Source: Pseudomonas trivialis
Lineage (GTDB): Bacteria; Pseudomonadota; Gammaproteobacteria; Pseudomonadales; Pseudomonadaceae
Reading direction: 5' to 3'
DNA length: 64,000 bases
Assembly (NCBI RefSeq): GCF_001439805.1
Contig: NZ_JYLK01000006.1
Location: 124,001-188,000, forward strand
In this document: positions 56,940-64,000 of the stretch, piece by piece
Position numbering within the stretch: position 1 is the first letter of the stretch
Layout: every line of letters begins with the position of its first letter
The notes under the pieces: generated by a model
Database searches by the model: none
The model's input: only the letters and a program-made list of their open reading frames with translations
What the model was told of the DNA's origin: nothing
Program-made: the position numbers and the translations under genes

Positions 56940-58922
56940 ATGAACCCCGTAACCCACGCCCAGCTCGACTGGGACGACCAAGGTCGCCCGCACTCGCGGG
57001 TCTTCGACGACGTGTACTTTTCCGACAAATCGGGCCTTGAAGAAACCCGCTATGTGTTTCTGGAACAGAACCGTTTGCAGGAGCGCTTTGCCGCCTTGCC
57101 TGCGGGCGGGCGGCTGGTGATCGGCGAGACAGGCTTTGGCACCGGGCTGAATTTTCTATGCGCCTGGCAGTTGTTCGAAGAGTACGCTGTGGCTGGCGCG
57201 CGCCTGCATTTTGTCAGTGTCGAAAAATACCCGCTGAGCCATGCCGACCTGCAACGCGCCCTCGCTCTCTGGCCGGAACTTGCGCCGTTCGCCGAACAGC
57301 TGCTGGCCCACTACATTGCCATCCACCAGGGCTTCCAGCGCCTGATACTGGACAACGGCCGCGTGACCCTGACCCTGTTGATCGGCGACGCCCTGGAGCA
57401 ATTGCCGCAACTGGACGCCCAGATCGATGCGTGGTTTCTCGACGGGTTTGCCCCGGCGAAAAACCCGGACATGTGGACCGCCGAGCTGTTCGCCGAACTG
57501 GCACGCCTGGCCGCGCCGGGGTCGACCATCAGCACCTTCACCAGCACCGGCTGGGTACGCCGGCTGATCAATGCCGCCGGGTTCAAGATGAAACGCACGC
57601 CGGGCATCGGGCATAAATGGGAAATTTTGCGCGGTGAGTTTCTTGGCTGGCCGTTGGAAACCCCGGCGGCGCCCGGCATCAAGCCCTGGTTCGCCCGCCC
57701 TGCCCCCGTGCTCGGTGAGCGCAAGGCCCTGGTGATCGGCGCCGGCCTGGCCGGCTGCGCCACCGCCGCCAGCCTTGCCGCCCGAGGTTGGCAGGTGAGC
57801 CTGCTGGAGCGGCATGATGCCGTGGCCCAGGAAGCCTCGGGCAACCCGCAAGGCGTGCTGTACCTCAAGCTCTCGGCCCATGGCACGGCGCTGTCGCAGA
57901 TGATTCTGGCCGGGTTCGGCTACACCCGTCGCGTGCTTGAGCACCTGCAGCGCGGCGTGGCATGGGACGGCTGCGGCGTGCTGCAATTGGCCTTCGATGC
58001 CAAGGAAACCGAGCGCCAGGCACAACTGGCCGAGGCCTTCGCGCCAGGCTTGCTGCACCAGCTCGACCGAGAACAGGCCCAGGCTCGCGCCGGGGTCGCA
58101 CTGGCGCACGGCGGGCTGTTTTTCCCGGAGGGCGGCTGGGTCCACCCGCCCGCCTTGTGCGCATGGCAAGCGCAGCGCGGCGGTATCACCGTGCTGACGC
58201 ATCACGAGGTGCTGGACCTGCGCAACATCAACGGACGCTGGCAAGCCTGGGAAGGCGAGCGGCTGCTCGGCGATGCACCGGTGGTGGTCCTGGCTGGCGC
58301 TGCCGAGGTGCAACGTTTCGCCAACCTGCCGCTCAAGCGCATCCGCGGGCAGATCACCTCGCTGGCGCAAACCGCCGAAAGCCAGGCCCTCGCCACGGTG
58401 GTGTGCGCCGAAGGCTATGTGGCCCCGCCACGCCTGGGTGAGCACACCCTTGGCGCCAGCTTTGACTTCAAGAGCGATGACCTCACGCCCACCGCCGCCG
58501 AACACGCCGGCAATCTGGAACTGCTCAGGGATATTTCCGTGGACCTGGCCCAACGCCTGCGCGTCGACAGCCTCGACCCGGCCACGGTGCAAGGCCGTGC
58601 GGCCTTTCGCTGCACCAGCCCGGACTACCTGCCGATTGTCGGGCCACTGGCCGACGCGGCCGCCTTTGACCAGGCCTATGCCGGCTTGCGCAAGGATGCG
58701 CGCCAAGTGCCCGCCATCGTCTGCCCGTGGCTTGACGGCCTGTATGTCAACAGCGGCCATGGCTCGCGCGGCCTGATTACCGCGCCCTTGTCGGCCGAGC
58801 TGCTCGCCGCCTGGCTGGACAACGAGCCCTTGCCGCTGCCACGCAGCGTCGCCGAAGCCTGCCACCCCAATCGCTTTGCCGTGCGCAGCCTGATCCGTAG
58901 CAATGCGCCCGTTCCACGCTGA
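56940..58922 (+). CDS. mnmC: Bifunctional tRNA mnm5s2U34 enzyme MnmC
   Basis: This 660-aa fusion completes mnm5s2U at position 34 of tRNAs. Residues 1-250 are the SAM methyltransferase MnmD (GETGFGTGLNFLCAWQ, then LDGFAPAKNPDMW). Residues 260-660 are the FAD-dependent oxidoreductase (VIGAGLAGCATAASLAARGW and the C-terminal NSGHGSRGLITAPLSAEL). Both domains are complete and the order matches E. coli. It is divergent from pap, 141 bp apart. Confidence 0.93.
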   Translation: MNPVTHAQLDWDDQGRPHSRVFDDVYFSDKSGLEETRYVFLEQNRLQERFAALPAGGRLVIGETGFGTGLNFLCAWQLFEEYAVAGARLHFVSVEKYPLSHADLQRALALWPELAPFAEQLLAHYIAIHQGFQRLILDNGRVTLTLLIGDALEQLPQLDAQIDAWFLDGFAPAKNPDMWTAELFAELARLAAPGSTISTFTSTGWVRRLINAAGFKMKRTPGIGHKWEILRGEFLGWPLETPAAPGIKPWFARPAPVLGERKALVIGAGLAGCATAASLAARGWQVSLLERHDAVAQEASGNPQGVLYLKLSAHGTALSQMILAGFGYTRRVLEHLQRGVAWDGCGVLQLAFDAKETERQAQLAEAFAPGLLHQLDREQAQARAGVALAHGGLFFPEGGWVHPPALCAWQAQRGGITVLTHHEVLDLRNINGRWQAWEGERLLGDAPVVVLAGAAEVQRFANLPLKRIRGQITSLAQTAESQALATVVCAEGYVAPPRLGEHTLGASFDFKSDDLTPTAAEHAGNLELLRDISVDLAQRLRVDSLDPATVQGRAAFRCTSPDYLPIVGPLADAAAFDQAYAGLRKDARQVPAIVCPWLDGLYVNSGHGSRGLITAPLSAELLAAWLDNEPLPLPRSVAEACHPNRFAVRSLIRSNAPVPR

Positions 58923-59049
58923 CGGCGTTTTGCCTTATAACTTATTGTTCTAAAACTCCACGTATAGCACCGGGTCAGTTTCTGGGTACGCGCCCTCTCG
59001 GGCGTATTGAGTATTGACCCTCCCCAACGGAAAAACCGGTAAGGAATTT

Positions 59050-60822
59050 ATGTGCGGATTAGCTGGAGAATTACGTTTCGATGCCCAACCTGCCGACCTG
59101 GCAGCGATTGAGCGCATCACCCATCACCTGGCCCCGCGTGGCCCCGATGCCTGGGGCTTTCATGCCCAGGGGCCGGTTGCCCTGGGCCATCGGCGCCTGA
59201 AGATCATGGACCTGTCGGACGGCTCGGCGCAGCCGATGATCGACGCCCAATTGGGGCTGTCCCTGGCGTTCAATGGTGCGATCTACAACTTTCCGGAATT
59301 GCGTCAAGAGCTGGAAGCCCTGGGCTATGCCTTCTATTCCGGCGGCGACACCGAGGTGCTGCTCAAGGGCTACCACGCCTGGGGCGAAGCGCTGCTGCCC
59401 AAGCTCAACGGCATGTTCGCCTTCGCCATCTGGGAGCGTGATGCCCAGCGCCTGTTCATCGCCCGTGACCGCCTTGGCGTCAAGCCGTTGTACCTGTCGC
59501 GCACCGGCCAGCGCCTGCGCTTTGCTTCGGCGTTGCCGGCGTTGCTCAAGGGCGGCGACATCAACCCGATCCTCGATCCGGTGGCGCTGAACCATTACCT
59601 GAATTTCCACGCCGTGGTGCCTGCGCCGCGCACCTTGCTGGCGGGCATTGAAAAACTGCCCCCGGCGACCTGGATGCGCATCGACGCCAACGGCACCACC
59701 GAACAGAAAACCTGGTGGACCCTGCCCTACGGCCCCCATGAGGATGAGAAAAACCTGAGCCTGCAGGATTGGACCGACCGTGTGCTCGACAGCACCCGCG
59801 AAGCCGTGGCCATTCGTCAACGGGCGGCAGTGGACGTGGGCGTGCTGCTCTCCGGCGGGGTCGATTCGAGCATGCTCGTCGGCTTGCTGCGTGAAGTGGG
59901 CGTGCAGGACCTGTCGACCTTCTCCATCGGCTTTGAAGATGCCGGCGGCGAGCGCGGCGACGAATTCCAGTATTCGGACCTGATCGCCAAGCATTACGGC
60001 ACGCGCCATCACCAATTGCGCATTGCCGAAAGCGAGATCATCGAACAACTGCCGGCGGCGTTCCGCGCCATGAGCGAGCCGATGGTCAGCCACGACTGCA
60101 TTGCCTTCTACCTGCTGTCGCGGGAAGTGGCCAAGCATTGCAAGGTGGTGCAGAGCGGCCAGGGCGCCGACGAACTGTTTGCCGGCTACCACTGGTACCC
60201 ACAGGTGGACGGCGCCAGCGATCCATACGCGGCCTATCGCGAGGCGTTCTTCGACCGCAGCTATGACGATTACGCCGCCACCGTCGCGCCACAATGGCTG
60301 ACCGCCAACGACGCCGCCGGGGATTTTGTGCGTGAACACTTTGCGATGCCCGGTGCCGATGCCGCCGTGGACAAGGCCCTGCGCCTGGACAGCACGGTGA
60401 TGCTGGTGGACGACCCGGTCAAACGCGTCGACAACATGACCATGGCCTGGGGCCTGGAAGCGCGCACGCCGTTTCTGGACTATCGCCTGGTGGAACTGTC
60501 GGCGCGGGTGCCGGGTAAATTCAAGCTGCCCGACGGCGGCAAGCAGGTGTTGAAAGAGGCGGCGCGCCGGGTGATCCCGAGCGAAGTCATCGACCGCAAG
60601 AAAGGCTATTTCCCGGTGCCGGGCCTCAAGCATTTGCAGGGCGATACCCTGAACTGGGTGCGCGAGCTGCTGCTGGACCCGAGCCAGGATCGCGGCCTGT
60701 TCAACCCGGCCATGCTCGACCGCCTGCTGACCGACCCGCAAGGCCAACTGACCCCGCTGCGCGGCTCCAAGCTGTGGCAGCTGGCGGCGCTGAACCTGTG
60801 GCTCAGCGAACAAGGAATCTGA
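59050..60822 (+). CDS. N-acetylglutaminylglutamine amidotransferase
   Basis: This 590-aa asparagine-synthetase-like enzyme has an N-terminal Ntn glutaminase (Cys2 in MCGLAGELRF, then LAPRGPDAWGFH) and a C-terminal synthetase domain with the ATP motif LLSGGVDSSML and SGQGADELFAGYHWY. Next to the ligase below it forms the NAGGN pathway, in which it makes the terminal amide of this osmoprotectant dipeptide. ATG 59050 is required because Cys2 is the nucleophile; it follows AAGGAA. Confidence 0.9.
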   Translation: MCGLAGELRFDAQPADLAAIERITHHLAPRGPDAWGFHAQGPVALGHRRLKIMDLSDGSAQPMIDAQLGLSLAFNGAIYNFPELRQELEALGYAFYSGGDTEVLLKGYHAWGEALLPKLNGMFAFAIWERDAQRLFIARDRLGVKPLYLSRTGQRLRFASALPALLKGGDINPILDPVALNHYLNFHAVVPAPRTLLAGIEKLPPATWMRIDANGTTEQKTWWTLPYGPHEDEKNLSLQDWTDRVLDSTREAVAIRQRAAVDVGVLLSGGVDSSMLVGLLREVGVQDLSTFSIGFEDAGGERGDEFQYSDLIAKHYGTRHHQLRIAESEIIEQLPAAFRAMSEPMVSHDCIAFYLLSREVAKHCKVVQSGQGADELFAGYHWYPQVDGASDPYAAYREAFFDRSYDDYAATVAPQWLTANDAAGDFVREHFAMPGADAAVDKALRLDSTVMLVDDPVKRVDNMTMAWGLEARTPFLDYRLVELSARVPGKFKLPDGGKQVLKEAARRVIPSEVIDRKKGYFPVPGLKHLQGDTLNWVRELLLDPSQDRGLFNPAMLDRLLTDPQGQLTPLRGSKLWQLAALNLWLSEQGI

Positions 60823-60825
60823 TTG

Positions 60826-62571
60826 ATGAAACAGAATGCCGCGGCTTACAGCCAACGCTTGCTCAAGGGCCAGGCACCCACCTACGAGCGCCTGCAAGCC
60901 CGCCTGGCCGAGGATGGCAATTCGCAGAGCCCCGGCCGTATCGCGGTGCATTGCGGCTGGGGGCGGTTGTTGATCGGCCATACCTTCCCGGACCCGGCGA
61001 GCCTGGCCGAGGAACTGCTCAACGAACAAGCCGGCGAGCGCGACATTGCGCTGTATGTGGCCGCGCCCCAGCAGATCCTCGGGATTGATCCGCAGCAGTT
61101 GTTCCTCGACCCGTCCGACACCTTGCGCCTGTGGTTCAGCGACTACCGCCCGGCCACTCGGGTGTTTCGCGGCTTTCGCATTCGCCGGGTGCAGAGTGAG
61201 ACCGACTGGCAGGCAGTCAACCGCCTGTACCAGGGACGCGGCATGTTACCGGTCGATGCCGAACGCCTCACGCCACGCCATCAGGGCGGTCCGGTGTACT
61301 GGCTGGCCGAGGACGAAGACAGCGGCGCCGTGATCGGCAGCGTCATGGGCCTCAATCATCAGAAAGCCTTCAACGATCCGGAGAACGGTTGCAGCCTGTG
61401 GTGCCTGGCGGTGGACCCGCAGTGCACGCGCCCAGGCGTTGGCGAGGTGCTGGTGCGCCACCTGGTGGAGCACTTCATGAGCCGTGGCCTGAGCTACCTC
61501 GACCTGTCGGTGCTGCACGATAACCGCCAGGCCAAGAGCCTTTACGCCAAGCTGGGCTTTCGCGCGCTGACCACTTTTGCGATCAAGCACAAGAACGGCA
61601 TCAATCAGCCGCTGTTCCTCGGCCCTGGCCCGCAGGCGGGGTTCAATCCCTATGCGCGGATCATTGTCGAAGAGGCGCATCGGCGCGGCATCGATGTGCA
61701 GGTGGACGACGCCGACGCCGGCCTGTTCACCCTCAGCCATGGCGGGCGTCGTGTGCGTTGCCGCGAATCGCTGAGCGACCTGACCAGCGCCATCAGCATG
61801 ACGTTGTGTCAGGACAAGAGCCTGACCCACAAGGTGCTCAAGGCTGCCGGCTTGAACGTGCCCTCGCAACAACGGGCGGGCAGTGCCGATGACAACCTGG
61901 AGTTTCTCGACGAACACCAGCGCATCGTGGTCAAACCACTGGATGGCGAACAGGGCCACGGTGTGGCGGTGGACCTGCGCACCATCGAAGACGTGCAGCA
62001 GGCCATCGAAGCGGCGCGTGCGTTCGACAGCCGCGTGCTGCTCGAAAGCTTTCACGAAGGCCTGGACCTGCGCATTCTGGTGATCGGTTTTGAAGTGGTG
62101 GCCGCAGCGATCCGCCGCCCTGCCGAAGTCACCGGCGATGGTCAGCATTCCATCGGTGCGCTGATTGAAGCGCAGAGCCGGCGGCGTCAGGCGGCTACCG
62201 ATGGCGAAAGCAAGATCCCCGTGGATGCGGAAACCGAACGCACCCTGCACGCCGCCGGCTACGACTACGCCAGCATCCTGCCCCGGGGCCAGACCCTGGC
62301 CGTGCGCCGCACCGCCAACCTGCACACCGGCGGTTGCCTGGAAGACGTCACCGCGATCCTGCACCCGACGCTGGTGGACGCTGCCGTGCGAGCCGCTCGC
62401 GCCCTGGACATTCCCATGGTGGGCCTGGACCTGATGGTGCCCGCCGCCGATCAACCCGAGTATGTATTTATCGAGGCCAACGAACGGGCCGGCCTGGCCA
62501 ATCATGAGCCGCAGCCGACTGCCGAGAAATTTGTGGATCTGTTGTTTCCACACAGCCAGTCAACGGTTTGA
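60826..62571 (+). CDS. N-acetylglutaminylglutamine synthetase (GNAT + ATP-grasp)
   Basis: This 581-aa fusion has a GNAT acetyltransferase domain at about residues 95-290 (CLAVDPQCTRPGVGEVLVRH is the acetyl-CoA loop) and an ATP-grasp ligase at about 330-575 (VVKPLDGEQGHGVAVDLRT, then YVFIEANERAGLANHEPQPT). It acetylates glutamine and joins a second glutamine, upstream of the amidotransferase. Start ATG 60826 lies 3 bp after that gene's stop with AAGGA overlapping its end, so the two are coupled. Confidence 0.9.
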   Translation: MKQNAAAYSQRLLKGQAPTYERLQARLAEDGNSQSPGRIAVHCGWGRLLIGHTFPDPASLAEELLNEQAGERDIALYVAAPQQILGIDPQQLFLDPSDTLRLWFSDYRPATRVFRGFRIRRVQSETDWQAVNRLYQGRGMLPVDAERLTPRHQGGPVYWLAEDEDSGAVIGSVMGLNHQKAFNDPENGCSLWCLAVDPQCTRPGVGEVLVRHLVEHFMSRGLSYLDLSVLHDNRQAKSLYAKLGFRALTTFAIKHKNGINQPLFLGPGPQAGFNPYARIIVEEAHRRGIDVQVDDADAGLFTLSHGGRRVRCRESLSDLTSAISMTLCQDKSLTHKVLKAAGLNVPSQQRAGSADDNLEFLDEHQRIVVKPLDGEQGHGVAVDLRTIEDVQQAIEAARAFDSRVLLESFHEGLDLRILVIGFEVVAAAIRRPAEVTGDGQHSIGALIEAQSRRRQAATDGESKIPVDAETERTLHAAGYDYASILPRGQTLAVRRTANLHTGGCLEDVTAILHPTLVDAAVRAARALDIPMVGLDLMVPAADQPEYVFIEANERAGLANHEPQPTAEKFVDLLFPHSQSTV

Positions 62572-62593
62572 GAGAGGCGCTGCCTGATCGGCC

Positions 62594-62663
62594 GCCTCGC
62601 GGGCAAGCCCGCTCCCACAGGTTGACCGCATGCCACTGTGGAAACCGGCTTGCCCGCGAAGGC
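62594..62663. repeat. REP pair (GCGGGCAAGCCCGCTCCCACAG type)
   Basis: Two inverted REP units, GCGGGCAAGCCCGCTCCCAC and its imperfect complement, form a 70-bp doublet between the NAGGN synthetase and peptidase genes. It may act as a messenger-stabilising hairpin within the operon. Confidence 0.8.
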
Positions 62664-62715
62664 GCCGATACCGGCGCCACCCTCCCTCAGGCCTGCCACT
62701 TCACCAGGAGTCCTT

Positions 62716-63900
62716 ATGACCCGAACCATCCCCGAACCGGACCTGAATTACCTGCAGAAAGTGCTGCTGGAAATGCTCGCCATTCCCAGCCCCACCGGCT
62801 TTACCGACACCATCGTGCGCTATGTCGCCGAGCGTCTGGAAGAACTCGGCATTCCATTTGAAATGACCCGGCGCGGCACCATTCGTGCCACCCTCAAGGG
62901 CCAGAAAAACAGCCCAGACCGCGCCGTGTCGGCGCACCTGGACACCATCGGCGCCGCCGTGCGCGCGATCAAGGACAACGGCCGCCTGACCCTGGCCCCG
63001 GTGGGTTGCTGGTCGAGCCGATTCGCCGAAGGCAGCCGCGTCAGCCTGTTCACCGATAACGGCGTGATCCGTGGCAGCGTGTTGCCGCTGATGGCTTCCG
63101 GGCACGCGTTCAACACCGCCGTCGACGAAATGCCGGTGAGCTGGGACCACGTGGAACTGCGCCTGGACGCCTATTGCGCGACTCGTGCCGACTGCGATTC
63201 GCTGGGCATCAGCGTGGGCGACTACGTAGCCTTCGACCCGCTGCCCGAGTTCACCGAGAGCGGGCACATCAGCGCACGACACCTGGACGACAAGGCCGGC
63301 GTGGCTGCCCTGCTCGCAGCACTCAAGGCGATCATCGACAGCGGCGAGCCGTTGCTGATCGACTGCCACCCGCTGTTCACCATCACCGAGGAAACCGGCA
63401 GCGGTGCCGCGGCCGCCCTGCCGTGGGACGTGAGTGAATTCGTCGGCATCGATATCGCCCCGGTCGCGCCCGGGCAGCACTCCAGCGAACATGCGGTGAG
63501 TGTGGCGATGCAGGATTCCGGTGGGCCGTATGATTATCACCTGTCGCGTCATCTGCTGCGCCTGGCGGCGGACAACGACCTGCCGGTGCGCCGCGACCTG
63601 TTCCGCTATTACTTCAGCGATGCGCACTCGGCGGTAACCGCCGGCCACGACATTCGCACCGCCCTGCTGGCGTTTGGTTGCGACGCGACCCACGGTTATG
63701 AGCGCACCCACATCGACAGCCTGGCCGCGTTGAGCCGTCTGCTGGGTGCTTACATTCTCAGCCCGCCGGTGTTCGCCAGCGATGCGCAACCGGCCCAGGG
63801 TTCACTGGACAGGTTCAGTCATCAGATCGAGCATGAAACGCAAATGGAGAGCGACACGCGCGTGCCGTCGGTGGACAGTCTGGTCGGGAACAAGACCTGA
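62716..63900 (+). CDS. M42-family peptidase of the NAGGN system
   Basis: This 394-aa metallopeptidase resembles M42/M20 aminopeptidases. Metal ligands lie in SAHLDTIG (His, Asp), RHLDDKAGVAALL (Asp), TITEETGSGAA (Glu-Glu) and YYFSDAHSA. Its position after the amidotransferase and synthetase genes is the known NAGGN arrangement, where it probably degrades or trims the osmolyte. ATG 62716 has AGGAG upstream. The C-terminal 45 residues are poorly conserved in style. Confidence 0.88.
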   Translation: MTRTIPEPDLNYLQKVLLEMLAIPSPTGFTDTIVRYVAERLEELGIPFEMTRRGTIRATLKGQKNSPDRAVSAHLDTIGAAVRAIKDNGRLTLAPVGCWSSRFAEGSRVSLFTDNGVIRGSVLPLMASGHAFNTAVDEMPVSWDHVELRLDAYCATRADCDSLGISVGDYVAFDPLPEFTESGHISARHLDDKAGVAALLAALKAIIDSGEPLLIDCHPLFTITEETGSGAAAALPWDVSEFVGIDIAPVAPGQHSSEHAVSVAMQDSGGPYDYHLSRHLLRLAADNDLPVRRDLFRYYFSDAHSAVTAGHDIRTALLAFGCDATHGYERTHIDSLAALSRLLGAYILSPPVFASDAQPAQGSLDRFSHQIEHETQMESDTRVPSVDSLVGNKT

Positions 63901-63912
63901 TACTGGCAACCA

Positions 63913-63943
63913 GGGTCCCGGCGCAGTAGCATCGCCGGGACCC
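63913..63943. terminator. 11-bp perfect hairpin after the NAGGN genes
   Basis: GGGTCCCGGCG and CGCCGGGACCC pair across a 9-base loop. There is no T-run after it, so it may be an attenuator or stabiliser rather than a full terminator, or transcription may continue into yheU. Confidence 0.55.
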
Positions 63944-63959
63944 GCTACCTGAGGCTTGT

Positions 63960-64000
63960 ATGCTGATTCCCTACGATGCACTTGAAGTCGACACCCTGAC
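63960..64000 (+). CDS. YheU family protein, partial 5' end
   Basis: The window ends 13 codons into a gene starting MLIPYDALEVDTL, the conserved N-terminus of the YheU/UPF0270 family of small proteins. TGAGG precedes the ATG. The NAGGN peptidase–yheU order is common in pseudomonads. Confidence 0.7.
   Translation, partial: MLIPYDALEVDTL

Noticed and set aside
59071..61029. 652-codon minus-strand frame opposite the NAGGN genes
   Set aside because: It is a shadow frame; both + strand genes have full catalytic motifs.

Overview
The window is a piece of a Pseudomonas chromosome, most likely from the P. fluorescens group. The evidence is the high GC coding style, typical Pseudomonas neighbours (polyphosphate:AMP phosphotransferase next to mnmC, the N-acetylglutaminylglutamine amide (NAGGN) osmolyte genes followed by a yheU start, bolA/trhO/fumC), and several families of REP/REPIN palindromes of the kind known from P. 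fluorescens. All assignments come from reading motifs and gene order; no database search was run.

Two halves differ sharply. From 1 to about 20.7 kb the DNA is accessory: low gene density, long intergenic stretches, more AT-rich patches, small orphan genes and many broken genes. It holds a decayed AurF-type diiron oxygenase gene overlapping an intact Bcr/CflA-type MFS exporter (4.07-5.97 kb), an IS66 tnpA remnant, a DUF3077-like remnant below a strongly palindromic region (8.37-8.69 kb), two 180-bp MITE copies in inverted orientation around a 4.3-kb segment (13.4-17.7 kb), a VOC-domain lipoprotein beside a divergent AraC regulator, a GIY-YIG nuclease-like gene, and a PD-(D/E)XK nuclease gene interrupted by one in-frame amber codon. 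A short motif close to CGGCCAAAAGCGGACG recurs in the gaps between 11.1 and 19.3 kb.

From about 20.9 kb the sequence is dense and mostly core. It runs msrA, a PAS-PAS chemoreceptor with a shortened signalling domain, a CHASE3-type chemoreceptor, a secreted S8 protease with Glu at the catalytic Asp position, a GlxA-type regulator in an operon with a GabP-like permease, a BPL_N protein, a glutathione transferase, an OPT transporter, a third chemoreceptor, trmK, a YeeE/YedE transporter and a secreted NUC1 endonuclease. An internally deleted ISL3-family element sits at the terminator of tRNA-Asn (38.7-39.8 kb). Then follow lldD with a divergent LysR regulator, a diguanylate cyclase, a TenA-like protein, a GGDEF/EAL membrane protein, an ABC exporter, a DsbA-like protein, trhO, bolA, a DUF2059 protein, fumC, an EamA exporter, a thiolase, pap, mnmC and the three-gene NAGGN block. 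The window ends inside yheU.

Functional groupings: cyclic-di-GMP turnover and chemotaxis (two GGDEF proteins, three chemoreceptors), tRNA modification (trmK, trhO, mnmC), osmoprotection (NAGGN genes), and decayed defence or toxin-related accessory genes in the first 20 kb. I see no intact prophage, CRISPR array or rRNA. No complete undescribed multi-gene system is proven here. The best leads are the 11-20 kb accessory block, the Glu-for-Asp protease, the VOC lipoprotein, and the palindromic region at 8.4 kb.
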